NCBI GenBank assembly: GCA_028289525.1
Contig: JANQPJ010000093.1
Coordinates: 1-38,942 of the forward strand
DNA from: Pirellulales bacterium
GTDB lineage: Bacteria > Planctomycetota > Planctomycetia > Pirellulales > JAGQOS01
Direction: 5' to 3'
DNA length: 38,942 nt
The position numbers and the translations under genes were made by a program. This document shows positions 1 to 10,299 of this stretch, in pieces. A model generated the notes under the pieces. That model was not told the DNA's origin, did not search any database, and was given only the letters and a program-made list of their open reading frames with translations. Position 1 is the stretch's first letter. Every line of letters starts with the position of its first letter.

Positions 1-1735
<1,735 letters not shown>

Positions 1736-2372
1736 ATCCAACACTCGACAAGACGCCCGGCAAGCGAACGACTCGAAAAGCGATGAATCTAGCAAGCTAA
1801 CTTGATCCGAATCTCCTGCCTTGCTCACGCAAGACAAACAGACCTAAATCTTTCGTAACGATTATCCAACTTCTGTCAAAAGCCGCATTTGCTAGAAATA
1901 GAAAACACGACCAATGACTGAGTAGTAAGATGCTACAAAGAGCCAATGAGCCCAATGTGCTTACCCAAACGGATAAGCTATGGGCTCCAAATATAGATGC
2001 CACATCGCAACAAACCAAATTGTCAAAGATCCAACTAAAGCAAAATCCCCAGGCGGGGATCAATGCTTTGCGGCCCAGTGGGCCGCCTGTCCTCAGTGAA
2101 CAGGGGCTGCGACGAATGTTGAATAAACCGTCGCGGCCTTTGCTCACATTGAACTGAAGGTGATGTCACTGCTGGCATCTGCCCTCAACTGCGAAACAAC
2201 GAATATAGCGAAGCCCTCGGTACCTGCCAAGGGCAGTTAATAACAAATTTTTTCCGATTTCTTAACGACCATGACCAGGGGGTGGTCGAGTCAATTGGCA
2301 GCCGGGCTACCTGCCAAAATTGCGAATAGCGGATTATATCGGCATGATAGCGTTCGGCCAAGAGCGCAAAAT

Positions 2373-2408
2373 AAAAGCGTCCCTGCCTTTGGAAGCAGGG
2401 ACGCTTTT
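2373..2408 (-). terminator. Rho-independent terminator downstream of the GGDEF gene
   Basis: Perfect 14-bp stem AAAAGCGTCCCTGC / GCAGGGACGCTTTT with an 8-nt loop; T-rich tract (TTTTATTTTG) on the minus strand, just 3' of the stop at 2465. Confidence 0.8.
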
Positions 2409-2464
2409 CGTGTGGTTAGTGCCTGGTTTTTAGCGGGCTACGTGGCCCAGCGATCTTGCAAGGC

Positions 2465-4012
2465 CTAGGCGGTTGTGGGGCTGGCGTTTTCAAGCTCCGA
2501 GCAGTCTTCGCCATTGTGTAGGTAAACAGAGTTGGCTCCGCCTGCCTTGGCCTGGAAGAGGGCGGCATCGCCCCGGGCTAGGATTGTTTCGATGGCGTCG
2601 TCTTGCTTGATGGTGGCAATCCCCTGGCTCACTGCGAGCTGGAGTTGAGAGCCTTTGAGCGGGATGACGCAGGCACTGACCGAATCGCGAATTCGGCGGG
2701 CGACCGCGGCTGCTTCGTCCAATTGCGTGCCAGGCAGCATGATGCGGAATTCGCCGTCGTCGTATCGAGCCAGCAAGTCCATGTCGCGAAGCAAGATGTC
2801 CAGGTATTGGGCAACCGTGTCGAGAATCAAGTGGCCAATCGCAGCTCCGTATTTGGAGGTGATTTCGCCAAAGTCATGGACATGGATGGCGATCACCGAA
2901 AGTGGGACGTCGAAGCGCAGGGCTTCAGCAACCCGACGCTGTAGTTCGCTAGTGAATACAGTGCGGTCAGGAAGGCGGTCGAGTGTTTCGGTGGTGATGG
3001 CCGTTTCCTGCTGGGAGGGTTGGCTTGGTGAAGTAGCCTCGCTGATGGTCTTGGCATCGGTTGTGGCAACTTTTTCTTCGTGGCAAGTGATCGGCACATT
3101 GCGTTGGCCGTCATTGAAGTGTGCAAAGTTGCGGCCGGCCTCTTTGCTGGCATAGAGGCCCTCGTCGGCTCGACGGATAAACGAGTCGTTGTCTTCGCCA
3201 GGTTGGATTTCGGCTAAGCCAGCACTTACGGTAACGTTGAGATCCTTGCCTTCGAAGTGGAAAGTCGCGGCTTCGATTGCCTGGCGGACACATTCAGCGG
3301 CGTGTTGGCCAATGTCGCTGGTTGTCCCTGGCATGATAACAGCAAATTCTTCGCCACCATAACGGCAGGCCAGGTCTGTCGACCGGGTTGATTGTTTCAA
3401 GACATCGCCCACGCCTCGCAGCACCGCGTCGCCTGCTAGATGGCCGTGAACGTCGTTGAACTTTTTAAAGTGATCGACGTCGATCAAGAACATGCAATAC
3501 GGGGTTTGGTGTTGTTGCCAATGATCAAGACATTCGTCCAGAGTGCTGTCGAAAGCTCGGCGATTGGGCAGGTCGGTAAGGGCGTCTGTGTGGGCTTCGG
3601 CCACATGGCCTTCGATCTCCTGGGCTTGTTGCTGCAGGCGTTCTTCAGCGCTGGCGAGTTTCTGTTGCAGCTTTTCGTTGGCTTCCAGCATATTGGCCAC
3701 GGTTGCTAGGACTTCTCGGTCAACCGAATCGCTGCCATTGGCAGTTAGTTCGTGCAGCTCGTTCGAGGCCTCTTGCATCTTGCTTGAATGCTCGCCAACG
3801 TCGAGAGCGACAGACGTTGCCAAGCCTTGGATCTTGGCAAGTGCATCCCGGGCTTGCTCCAGGCCGCTGGGATTAGGGCGTTGATTTCGTTTGCTCAGGA
3901 ACCAGGCTAGCGTAAAGCCTGTGCCAAGCATGGCGAGGGCGAACACGATGTCGATGACCACGTTCTGGGGGGAGAGGATTGCTGCGAGCAACATAGTCAT
4001 GATCTCCGGCAA
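2465..4012 (-). CDS. Diguanylate cyclase-type protein with two GGDEF domains, N-terminal TM segment and coiled coil
   Basis: DALTDLPNRRAFD...FLIDVDHFKKFNDVHGHLAGD...RYGGEEFAVIMPG, then a second GGDEF-like unit LDRLPDRTVF...RYDDGEFRIMLPG. Confidence 0.93.
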   Translation of the reverse strand: MPEIMTMLLAAILSPQNVVIDIVFALAMLGTGFTLAWFLSKRNQRPNPSGLEQARDALAKIQGLATSVALDVGEHSSKMQEASNELHELTANGSDSVDREVLATVANMLEANEKLQQKLASAEERLQQQAQEIEGHVAEAHTDALTDLPNRRAFDSTLDECLDHWQQHQTPYCMFLIDVDHFKKFNDVHGHLAGDAVLRGVGDVLKQSTRSTDLACRYGGEEFAVIMPGTTSDIGQHAAECVRQAIEAATFHFEGKDLNVTVSAGLAEIQPGEDNDSFIRRADEGLYASKEAGRNFAHFNDGQRNVPITCHEEKVATTDAKTISEATSPSQPSQQETAITTETLDRLPDRTVFTSELQRRVAEALRFDVPLSVIAIHVHDFGEITSKYGAAIGHLILDTVAQYLDILLRDMDLLARYDDGEFRIMLPGTQLDEAAAVARRIRDSVSACVIPLKGSQLQLAVSQGIATIKQDDAIETILARGDAALFQAKAGGANSVYLHNGEDCSELENASPTTA

Positions 4013-4156
4013 TGAGGGCGGGGGTGATTTTGGGAATAGCAGTTATATTGTCAAGAAAATAGATGTTTGGCCGGTGCGACCTGTGTCCGACCCATCATGT
4101 TTTGGGCTTAGCTGTAGGGGGGCTCGTTGGTTGGGCTGCCAGGGGAACGCTTGTGG

Positions 4157-4342
4157 CTAAGCACGCGGTGTTTCGGGCGGTAAGGCAGGTAGTGTGTGCT
4201 GCTTCGCACTTTTCAAGGCTAGGATGAAATAAAGGTTGGTCAAAGCAACCAGGGGCATTGCGAGAAAATACATCGTGTTGCGCAACGCTACAGGCAGCCC
4301 TTGCGCCCTAATCGCTACAACCGGTAGGGTAGTCGATGCCAA
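4157..4342 (-). CDS. Small hydrophobic protein, hypothetical
   Basis: 61-aa ORF with one likely TM segment (YFLAMPLVALTNLYFILAL), co-directional with and 6 nt from the neighbouring membrane-protein gene. Confidence 0.35.
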   Translation of the reverse strand: MASTTLPVVAIRAQGLPVALRNTMYFLAMPLVALTNLYFILALKSAKQHTLPALPPETPRA

Positions 4343-4348
4343 AATGGG

Positions 4349-5647
4349 CTAGAGAGAGTTTGCGCCGGAAGCCCGTTGCGTGCGGGGATGGGCATTTAGC
4401 CAGTGTTGTTGGGCTGCTTGTTGGATCGGCACAATTCCACGCAATTCGGTGCAGCGGCGGATTCCGCTGAAGCGAGCTGCTGGTCCAAAGGCGTAAGCCC
4501 GGATTGAGTAATCCAAGTGATATTGGCGGGCGACCGCCTTTGCGACGCCAAGCTGAAACCGAGCCTGAGGGTAGATCGGCACATGCAGTTCTTCTAGAGA
4601 CCAGCGGTCAATGTCCAATTGGAGCCAGGCTTCATCTGGGTTCGGGTCGACCAGATAAGTTGCTGCCGGTGGGGCAATGCGATCGGCTGCTTGCCGGTGG
4701 ATAAAAACGGATACCCGACCTGCGCTCGGGGAATAAAGCCCCCAGGCCGGCCAGTGGTCAAACCATTGCCATGGCGCCAGGAAAGGGCAGATTAAAACCA
4801 GCATAGCCAGGGCAATGCCAGGCGCAGTGCTGGTGTTCAAGGACGGCTTCAGGCCCTTGGCCTTGGTGGGAAAAAAGCGACGACAGTTCCAAAACAGCAG
4901 TAGGTTCAGCAGCATGAAGCCAGCATTCCAGAGCAACACTGGCGTCTGATGGTCGAGGCCCGTGGGGCCTAAAATAATCAATAACGTCGAGTGCATAATC
5001 AGTGAGCCAAGACAGGCCAAGCGACGTGTTGTCCGAAAGCAAAGCCCGCCGGCAATCGCAATTTCTCCCAGCGGAAAGCACGCAATGCCTAGGGTGGCAA
5101 GACGCGACTCTCGGCCAACCTGGAGGCCGAGCTGGTCGAGCAGTGTTGAAAAGAAGTCGTACCCTAGGGTCTGGAAGAACGTGATATCCGCCTTGGAAAG
5201 GGCAGAGTGGAAATAAATGCTGACTGTCAGTAGACGTAGTAATGGCAGAACCCGTTCGGCTGGCGCGAAGACCATGACCAGAACGATCAGCAGGAATTCG
5301 TAGGCCCATGGTTGAAGGCGATGTTGGTCGCCGATGAACTGCAGGATGAGGCAGGTGGCTAGGATAACAAACGCCTGCCATCTTCTTGGGGCATGGGGGG
5401 CATGTGCGCCCAAGAGCAGCAGCGAGGCCACGATTCCCAAAAGTGTAAGCCAGTCGACCCAGCCTGGAAGGTAGCAGGCTAACTGAAGTAGAGGGACTTG
5501 GGGGTAAAGGCTCTGGGGCGTCCAGAGCTGCCAAGTTGTGCTCCAAAGTAGAACGCCAAGGTAGCATAGCCCCCGGCAAAGCCATGTCAGTCTGCTGGCG
5601 TCACTCGGTTGCGATGGCGACGCCGTTCGGAGGCCGGAGCCCGCCAT
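4349..5647 (-). CDS. Multi-pass membrane protein, possibly HTTM-like
   Basis: 432-aa ORF with many hydrophobic segments and IYFHSALSKADITFFQTLGYDFFSTLLDQLGL; family assignment by impression only. Confidence 0.7.
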   Translation of the reverse strand: MAGSGLRTASPSQPSDASRLTWLCRGLCYLGVLLWSTTWQLWTPQSLYPQVPLLQLACYLPGWVDWLTLLGIVASLLLLGAHAPHAPRRWQAFVILATCLILQFIGDQHRLQPWAYEFLLIVLVMVFAPAERVLPLLRLLTVSIYFHSALSKADITFFQTLGYDFFSTLLDQLGLQVGRESRLATLGIACFPLGEIAIAGGLCFRTTRRLACLGSLIMHSTLLIILGPTGLDHQTPVLLWNAGFMLLNLLLFWNCRRFFPTKAKGLKPSLNTSTAPGIALAMLVLICPFLAPWQWFDHWPAWGLYSPSAGRVSVFIHRQAADRIAPPAATYLVDPNPDEAWLQLDIDRWSLEELHVPIYPQARFQLGVAKAVARQYHLDYSIRAYAFGPAARFSGIRRCTELRGIVPIQQAAQQHWLNAHPRTQRASGANSL

Positions 5648-5680
5648 GGTTTTGCAGATGGTTCAAGGTGACGTGAAAAG

Positions 5681-5753
5681 TGGAGGTAGACGGACTCGAA
5701 CCGACGACCCCTGCCTTGCAAAGGCAGTGCTCTCCCAACTGAGCTATACCCCC
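5681..5753 (-). tRNA. tRNA-Ala(TGC)
   Basis: GGGGGTATAGCTCAGTTGGGAGAGCACTGCCTTTGCAAGGCAGGGGTCGTCGGTTCGAGTCCGTCTACCTCCA: D arm, anticodon TGC, TTCGAGTCC T-loop; acceptor stem pairs. Confidence 0.95.
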
Positions 5754-5873
5754 GGGGAATTTGTAGCGATGCTTTTTATCTTGTCAGGTTCGACCAGGAA
5801 AGTCCATGCGTGAAGCAACGTCTGAATGGTATCAGACCGCCTGTTGCTTGGATGGTTTGTTTCGTTCCTCGAC

Positions 5874-6137
5874 TCAATTGTTCTCTGGGGTTTCGTCGGG
5901 GGCTGATTGTCCCGTAAGACGAAAATTGTCGACGGCCCGTTCGGCCGCATGGCCGAATGCTTCGGCAAATTCAAGGCCTTTGACCATGCTCTTGTGGTTC
6001 GTGATTAAGAGCATCTCTTGCTCTTCTTGTTCCATCCAGGTTGCTACGGCGCGAAGCCGGCCTGAGAGACGGTCGAGTCGCTGAATCAAACTCAGCAGCT
6101 TCTGGGGCGAATACGGCTCGATTGGTTTGGCTGGCAT
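5874..6137 (-). CDS. Small hypothetical protein, divergent from the phage-like cassette
   Basis: Start at MPAKPIEPYSPQKLLSLIQRLDRL; helical, acidic C-terminus. The ORF extends upstream to 6227 but the AT-rich N-terminal extension looks non-coding. Confidence 0.5.
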   Translation of the reverse strand: MPAKPIEPYSPQKLLSLIQRLDRLSGRLRAVATWMEQEEQEMLLITNHKSMVKGLEFAEAFGHAAERAVDNFRLTGQSAPDETPENN

Positions 6138-6233
6138 AACGCTATCACCATGGGGCAAATAGAGGTGTTTGTCAATAATGATGCGAGAAGTGGATTGAAA
6201 TAAGATGAAAAATTTTAAAAAAATCATTTACGG

Positions 6234-6261
6234 TTGACTTTTGTATGTATTTATATATACT
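6234..6261 (+). promoter_or_regulatory. Sigma70-type promoter upstream of the phage-like cassette
   Basis: TTGACT (6234-6239), 16-nt spacer, TATACT (6256-6261), in a strongly AT-rich segment 80 nt before the first cassette ORF. Confidence 0.6.
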
Positions 6262-6341
6262 TATTTTCAATTGAATTTAAAAGCGAGGTAAAGAGGGCGG
6301 TTCACGCGTGAACCTGGGGGCAGTGAAGCTGGGAGGAAGGC

Positions 6342-6710
6342 GTGACGATTTGCGGAATTGCTTCAGCGACAAACAGCCCGGATGACTGCCGTTGTCCCGA
6401 GGATCCTTTGGCGGAGCGATGCCTGATGGCAGGGCAAGGCGAACTGTTGCGACGGCTTCAAAATCTGCGTTGGGTAGATGGGAGTGAAGTGGCTGGCGGG
6501 GGGGAGATTCATGCCGAGTGGATTCGATTGGTTTTCGAGCTACAGGCCTCTCGGTTGGCTGCTGAGTGCATGGCGATGGCAGTGGCAATCTTGCGCGTCG
6601 TAACGATGGAGGTGGGCAAGTTGCCTGACACGTGGGAAGTGCAGGAATTGAAAGCGGTCGCAGAGCACGTAACGACAGTTGTCGAGGCAACGCGGGGAGA
6701 TCGGTTATGA
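6342..6710 (+). CDS. Hypothetical protein (first cassette gene)
   Basis: 122-aa ORF, GTG start; ends in an ATGA overlap with the next ORF. Confidence 0.6.
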   Translation: MTICGIASATNSPDDCRCPEDPLAERCLMAGQGELLRRLQNLRWVDGSEVAGGGEIHAEWIRLVFELQASRLAAECMAMAVAILRVVTMEVGKLPDTWEVQELKAVAEHVTTVVEATRGDRL

Positions 6711-7060
6711 ACCGCACCGATTGGTTTTTGGGTCAGCCTAGATTATCAGGCGTGCGAAACGGCAACCACTCCAATGCGTTCGAGCGCAAGAGGGCATGGG
6801 CTGGTGGCGGCTCATCGGTGGACTACTTGCGTGGAGTGCCTGGCTTGTCGACGGCGAAGGCTCGGCTGGCTGCCAGAAAGGATCTTACAGCTTCTCAGGA
6901 GCAGATGTTGACGCGAGAGATTCACGCGGTGTGTGAAATGATTCGTCAGGCTCGCCAGCGGGTTGAGGAGGGGCGGCAAGCGGAAGTCTGTGAGGGATTG
7001 CAAGACGTTGAAGATTGGGATTTGTTCGACCCGTATGTCTTGCTGGAGCAAGGCAACTAA
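6707..7060 (+). CDS. Hypothetical protein
   Basis: MNRTDWFLGQPRLSG...; ATG at 6707 overlaps the preceding TGA, suggesting translational coupling. Confidence 0.6.
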   Translation: MNRTDWFLGQPRLSGVRNGNHSNAFERKRAWAGGGSSVDYLRGVPGLSTAKARLAARKDLTASQEQMLTREIHAVCEMIRQARQRVEEGRQAEVCEGLQDVEDWDLFDPYVLLEQGN

Positions 7061-7134
7061 TTACTGAGAAAGGGGAGCGGACGCCAGCGGTGTTCGCTAA
7101 CCGAGTCCAGCAGACTACGGAATTGAAACAAGTG

Positions 7135-7791
7135 ATGGCAATTGAGACTCCAGTTCGTTGGCAAGCAGGCGATGTGCTGGCGTTTTCTGGTCGAGGGGCC
7201 GTTTCAATGGGAATTAAGCTTGGCACTTGTTCGGCCATTTCGCATGTCGCGGTGGTGGGTTGGACGCCAGGATGGCAGCTACGCAATGTGGCCGCCAGCG
7301 GTGTGGTTCGGATTCCTGAAGACCGGCTTGCCGACTGGAAAAATCAGTACCTCCTTTATGAGAGTACGACCTTGGCGACAGCTCCTTGTGAGATCACCGG
7401 GCGTGTGATTACAGGCGTTCAGGCGCATGAGCCGAATTCGCGGGTGGCAAGATATCGTGGTCGGGTGTGGCTTTATCGGATGACGGCTGCTTGGCGGCGG
7501 GACTTCACGCCGGCTCGAGGAACACGCTTGACAGGCCATCTGTTAGCCCGCATCGGTCAGCAGTATGACGGCTCCGGCGCTATTTTGGCCGGGACGCGTG
7601 TTGTGAAGCATTTATGGGCATGGAGAAAGGTGGACCGCAGTAGTCTGTTTTGTAGTGAGTATCTCGCGGCAGTGTTACAGCACGTGGGGTTATTTCCGAT
7701 TTCCAATGCCAGCAAGGTAACGCCGGCGTCGTTGATTCGCGACCTAATCGCGGCCGAAGTTTACTCCCCAGGCGTCCAGTTGAAAGGTTAG
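7135..7791 (+). CDS. YiiX/permuted NlpC-P60-like cysteine hydrolase
   Basis: GDVLAFSGRGAVSMGIKLGTCSAISHVAVV (His block) then SLFCSEYLAAVLQHVGL (Cys block), the permuted papain-fold order. ATG 7135 (MAIETPVRW) preferred over 7015. Confidence 0.75.
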   Translation: MAIETPVRWQAGDVLAFSGRGAVSMGIKLGTCSAISHVAVVGWTPGWQLRNVAASGVVRIPEDRLADWKNQYLLYESTTLATAPCEITGRVITGVQAHEPNSRVARYRGRVWLYRMTAAWRRDFTPARGTRLTGHLLARIGQQYDGSGAILAGTRVVKHLWAWRKVDRSSLFCSEYLAAVLQHVGLFPISNASKVTPASLIRDLIAAEVYSPGVQLKG

Positions 7792-7795
7792 TCGT

Positions 7796-8371
7796 ATGCA
7801 AGGAATTCACCTGCCAATCTGCCGGGTGGTTTTGTTGTTTGCCTTGGCCGGCGGAGGTTGTGAGAGTGAGGCGGGGCCGCCTTGTGATGGTCCGGAATGT
7901 CCGTATCAACAAGCCGCAACTCCGGCAATTGATTTGCCGTTAGCGATGCGCGAAGCCAACTGGGACACCGGCTCTTGTGTGCATGCGTGTTTGGTCCATG
8001 TGCTGCGCTGGCAAGGACAGTATTCTCTGGCTAACTGGTGGCGGCAACATCACTCTGGCGGCGAGTATGCCGAGCGGTTGAATGCTCGCATGGAAGCCGC
8101 AGGCTTGCGTTATGCCTATACCGATCGTGGAGATGAGAAATTTCTGGAGTGGGCGATGCGGACTCGGCGCGGAGCAGGAGTCACCTTCTGGCCACAGCAT
8201 GCGGTGAATCTTGTGCATCTCGATGAAACGCAGGCCGCGCTGCTGGACAACAACCGCATCGAAACCATTGTTTGGTTGTCGCGCGAGGAATTCATTCGCC
8301 GTTGGCGAGGCTATGGTGGTTGGGCGTGGACGTTGGTCTACGAGCCGCCGCCGCCCCGGCCCTACTACTAA
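7796..8371 (+). CDS. Secreted/lipoprotein papain-like (C39-like) cysteine peptidase candidate
   Basis: Signal peptide with lipobox-like LAGGGC; NWDTGSCVHACLVHVLRWQGQ and AVNLVHLDETQAALLDNN in Cys...His...Asp/Asn order. Confidence 0.6.
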   Translation: MQGIHLPICRVVLLFALAGGGCESEAGPPCDGPECPYQQAATPAIDLPLAMREANWDTGSCVHACLVHVLRWQGQYSLANWWRQHHSGGEYAERLNARMEAAGLRYAYTDRGDEKFLEWAMRTRRGAGVTFWPQHAVNLVHLDETQAALLDNNRIETIVWLSREEFIRRWRGYGGWAWTLVYEPPPPRPYY

Positions 8372-8462
8372 TGCTCAATTTCGTTGGCCAGCGATAGGAT
8401 CGCTATCAAAAGATTCCAGGCAAATTGAAGCCCTGAATTGATTTTGTAAAGGGAGGGGTGTA

Positions 8463-9092
8463 ATGCGTTGCGCTATGCTTGTTCTCGGTTTGTTCGGCCT
8501 TGGGGGTGTTTGCTGGGGCGGTAATTCAGCGGCTTTGGCGGAAGGCCTACAGGACCAGCCCCATCGCGAACGGGTAATCCATTTGCCGGAAGATGGAGGC
8601 ACCTGGTGGGTAACGCTCTGTTTGCCTGTCAACCACCACGCTGATTCCGCCAGTCGCCGGCTGCTGGTTGCCATGTCGACCGAGCCACGTTTGGTGTCGC
8701 TCAAGGCACAATGCAAACAGCATGTCTTTGCAGCCAATGATCCGCTGTTTCGCGCACGTTGGGCAGCTCATGTAGGACGCTTGCCAGCGATTCTGGTGCA
8801 ACAACCAGATGGCAGGACATGCTACAAGGCCAGTGCCGAAAACATTCCGCCAAACGCAGCGGCTTTAGCCGATGAAATTTCCGCCGCAATCGAGAACTGT
8901 CGGCCAAGGCCCCAGCCGACTCCGGCGCCGGCTCCCGTAACCCCAGCACCAACAGTGCGGCCGATTCCCGACATTCGGCCGACGCCGAGCCAGACGAACT
9001 CCGATGGTGGGCTGCTATTGGCGTTGTTGGCCGGCCTGGGAGGGGCTGCTGGAGGGTTGGCGTCGGAATGGAAAAAGTCAGAGGCGGTGTAA
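8463..9092 (+). CDS. Exported protein with possible thioredoxin-like core, Pro-rich linker and Gly-rich C-terminal TM
   Basis: N-terminal signal; RLPAILVQQPDGRTCYKASAENIP resembles the cis-Pro strand of Trx folds (no CxxC); PTPAPAPVTPAP linker; LLLALLAGLGGAAGGLASEW. Confidence 0.55.
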   Translation: MRCAMLVLGLFGLGGVCWGGNSAALAEGLQDQPHRERVIHLPEDGGTWWVTLCLPVNHHADSASRRLLVAMSTEPRLVSLKAQCKQHVFAANDPLFRARWAAHVGRLPAILVQQPDGRTCYKASAENIPPNAAALADEISAAIENCRPRPQPTPAPAPVTPAPTVRPIPDIRPTPSQTNSDGGLLLALLAGLGGAAGGLASEWKKSEAV

Positions 9093-9095
9093 GGG

Positions 9096-9164
9096 ATGTT
9101 TAGCCGCAACTTAATCGAGCAGTGGGTATCGCAAGAAAAAGACACGTTGACGACGGAGGATTAA
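9096..9164 (+). CDS. Putative 22-aa microprotein MFSRNLIEQWVSQEKDTLTTED
   Basis: ATG 9096, stop TAA 9162-9164 overlapping ATG of the next gene (TAATG). Too short to appear in the ORF track. Confidence 0.3.
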   Translation: MFSRNLIEQWVSQEKDTLTTED

Positions 9165-9589
9165 TGATGTTGACGCCTTTATTGGGAGCAATCGCGGGGA
9201 TTGCAACAAAGGATCTGGTCATCGCTGGTTTGGCGGGGATTTCTGCCGCCCTGGGGGCCAAGACCCTTTTTCGACGCGATGAAGCAGTCGAAGACCGACG
9301 TCGGAATGCAATCAAGATGGCCGCCGAATTAAAAACGATGGGGCTGGGGCGATTCTCGCCAATTCTCGAAGATTTTGCCGTGGGCGATCTGAGCAGCATG
9401 GTGCATCGCGTGCGAGCATTTCGCGACATGTTGGCCAGCGACGAAGACCGCTTGGCGTTTGTCGACGATGTGTTTGCCAAACAACTATTGCCGCGGCTTC
9501 GCGATCCTCAACGAGGTCAAGCGATCATTCAGGCGGTCGACGAATTTCGCCAAGGAGTCTCAGCATCTAGCAAGGAGCAGGCATCATGA
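9164..9589 (+). CDS. Small membrane-anchored hypothetical protein
   Basis: GGAGG Shine-Dalgarno before ATG 9164; N-terminal hydrophobic LLGAIAGIATKDLVIAGLAGISAALGA then a charged helical domain. Confidence 0.6.
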   Translation: MMLTPLLGAIAGIATKDLVIAGLAGISAALGAKTLFRRDEAVEDRRRNAIKMAAELKTMGLGRFSPILEDFAVGDLSSMVHRVRAFRDMLASDEDRLAFVDDVFAKQLLPRLRDPQRGQAIIQAVDEFRQGVSASSKEQAS

Positions 9590-9894
9590 ACCACGTGGCG
9601 ATTGCGGTCATTGGCTGGGGCTTGGTGATTGGCGTGGGCGAAGTGGTTGCCGGCTTGCCAGCGGTGCCCAGCCCGTCGGCGGTCTGCCAAGACGGAATGT
9701 GTCGCGCCGGGCAGCCAGAGAAACAGGCGGTAACACAGCGTCGCACGCCATTACCGCCTGCGTGGCCTGAGCGGGGGTATGTTGCTGGACAGCCGGTACG
9801 AAATGTTTGGCGGTTTTTGTTTCCGATCCGACGCCAGAGAGCAGGGCAAGGGCTGGAAGTCAACGCAGGAGAAATCCCGTGGCTGACGAATTAA
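9586..9894 (+). CDS. Small exported hypothetical protein
   Basis: ATGA overlap with the upstream gene; signal-like N-terminus MNHVAIAVIGWGLVIGVGEVVAG. Confidence 0.55.
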   Translation: MNHVAIAVIGWGLVIGVGEVVAGLPAVPSPSAVCQDGMCRAGQPEKQAVTQRRTPLPPAWPERGYVAGQPVRNVWRFLFPIRRQRAGQGLEVNAGEIPWLTN

Positions 9895-10283
9895 ACGCCG
9901 CCAGGCTCGATGCTCGCATTGATGATTTGGCCGAACGGACCGATCGCACGGATGAACGTCATGAAAAAACCAGTCGAATGGTGTTTCAAAAATTGGCCGT
10001 GATTGAGCGTCAGGTCGGAAAGGTCGAGCGTCAGTTGGTACGTGTGTCGGCGCAACTCGACTCGGAACAGCGGAGCATCAGGCACCGCTTAGAGAAAATC
10101 GACAGAGAGCAAGCCACGCACGAAGCGATCTTTACCGGTCGCAACGGAGTGGCGGGGTTGTTAGTTCGAACCGATCGGATTGAGCAACACGTGGCCTCCA
10201 GCCGTTGGCTCTTGAGGGCGGTGATTGTCACAGTGATTACCTTGTGTGCTACTTCGGTGGCTCGCGTGTTGTTAACAAGCTAG
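9879..10283 (+). CDS. Coiled-coil protein with C-terminal TM segment, holin/spanin-size
   Basis: GTG 9879 (VADELNAARLDARIDDLAERTDRTDERHEK...) heptad-rich; C-terminal LLRAVIVTVITLCATSVARVLL. Confidence 0.6.
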   Translation: MADELNAARLDARIDDLAERTDRTDERHEKTSRMVFQKLAVIERQVGKVERQLVRVSAQLDSEQRSIRHRLEKIDREQATHEAIFTGRNGVAGLLVRTDRIEQHVASSRWLLRAVIVTVITLCATSVARVLLTS

Positions 10284-10299
10284 AGCGAGTTTTGGTTTG

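Noticed and set aside
4758-5585. 275-aa minus-strand ORF overlapping the membrane-protein gene in another frame
   Set aside because: Pro/Arg/His-rich shadow frame; the 4349-5647 frame has coherent TM segments.
5754-6230. Search for a duplicated tRNA-Ile 3' end (attachment site) at the left edge of the element
   Set aside because: No copy of GTTCGAATCCTCGCACACCC was recognised by eye; att sites remain undetermined.
10281-10296. TAGAGCGAG match after the stop at 10283 as another copy of the dispersed repeat
   Set aside because: Only 9 nt match and the conserved core is absent; may be chance.
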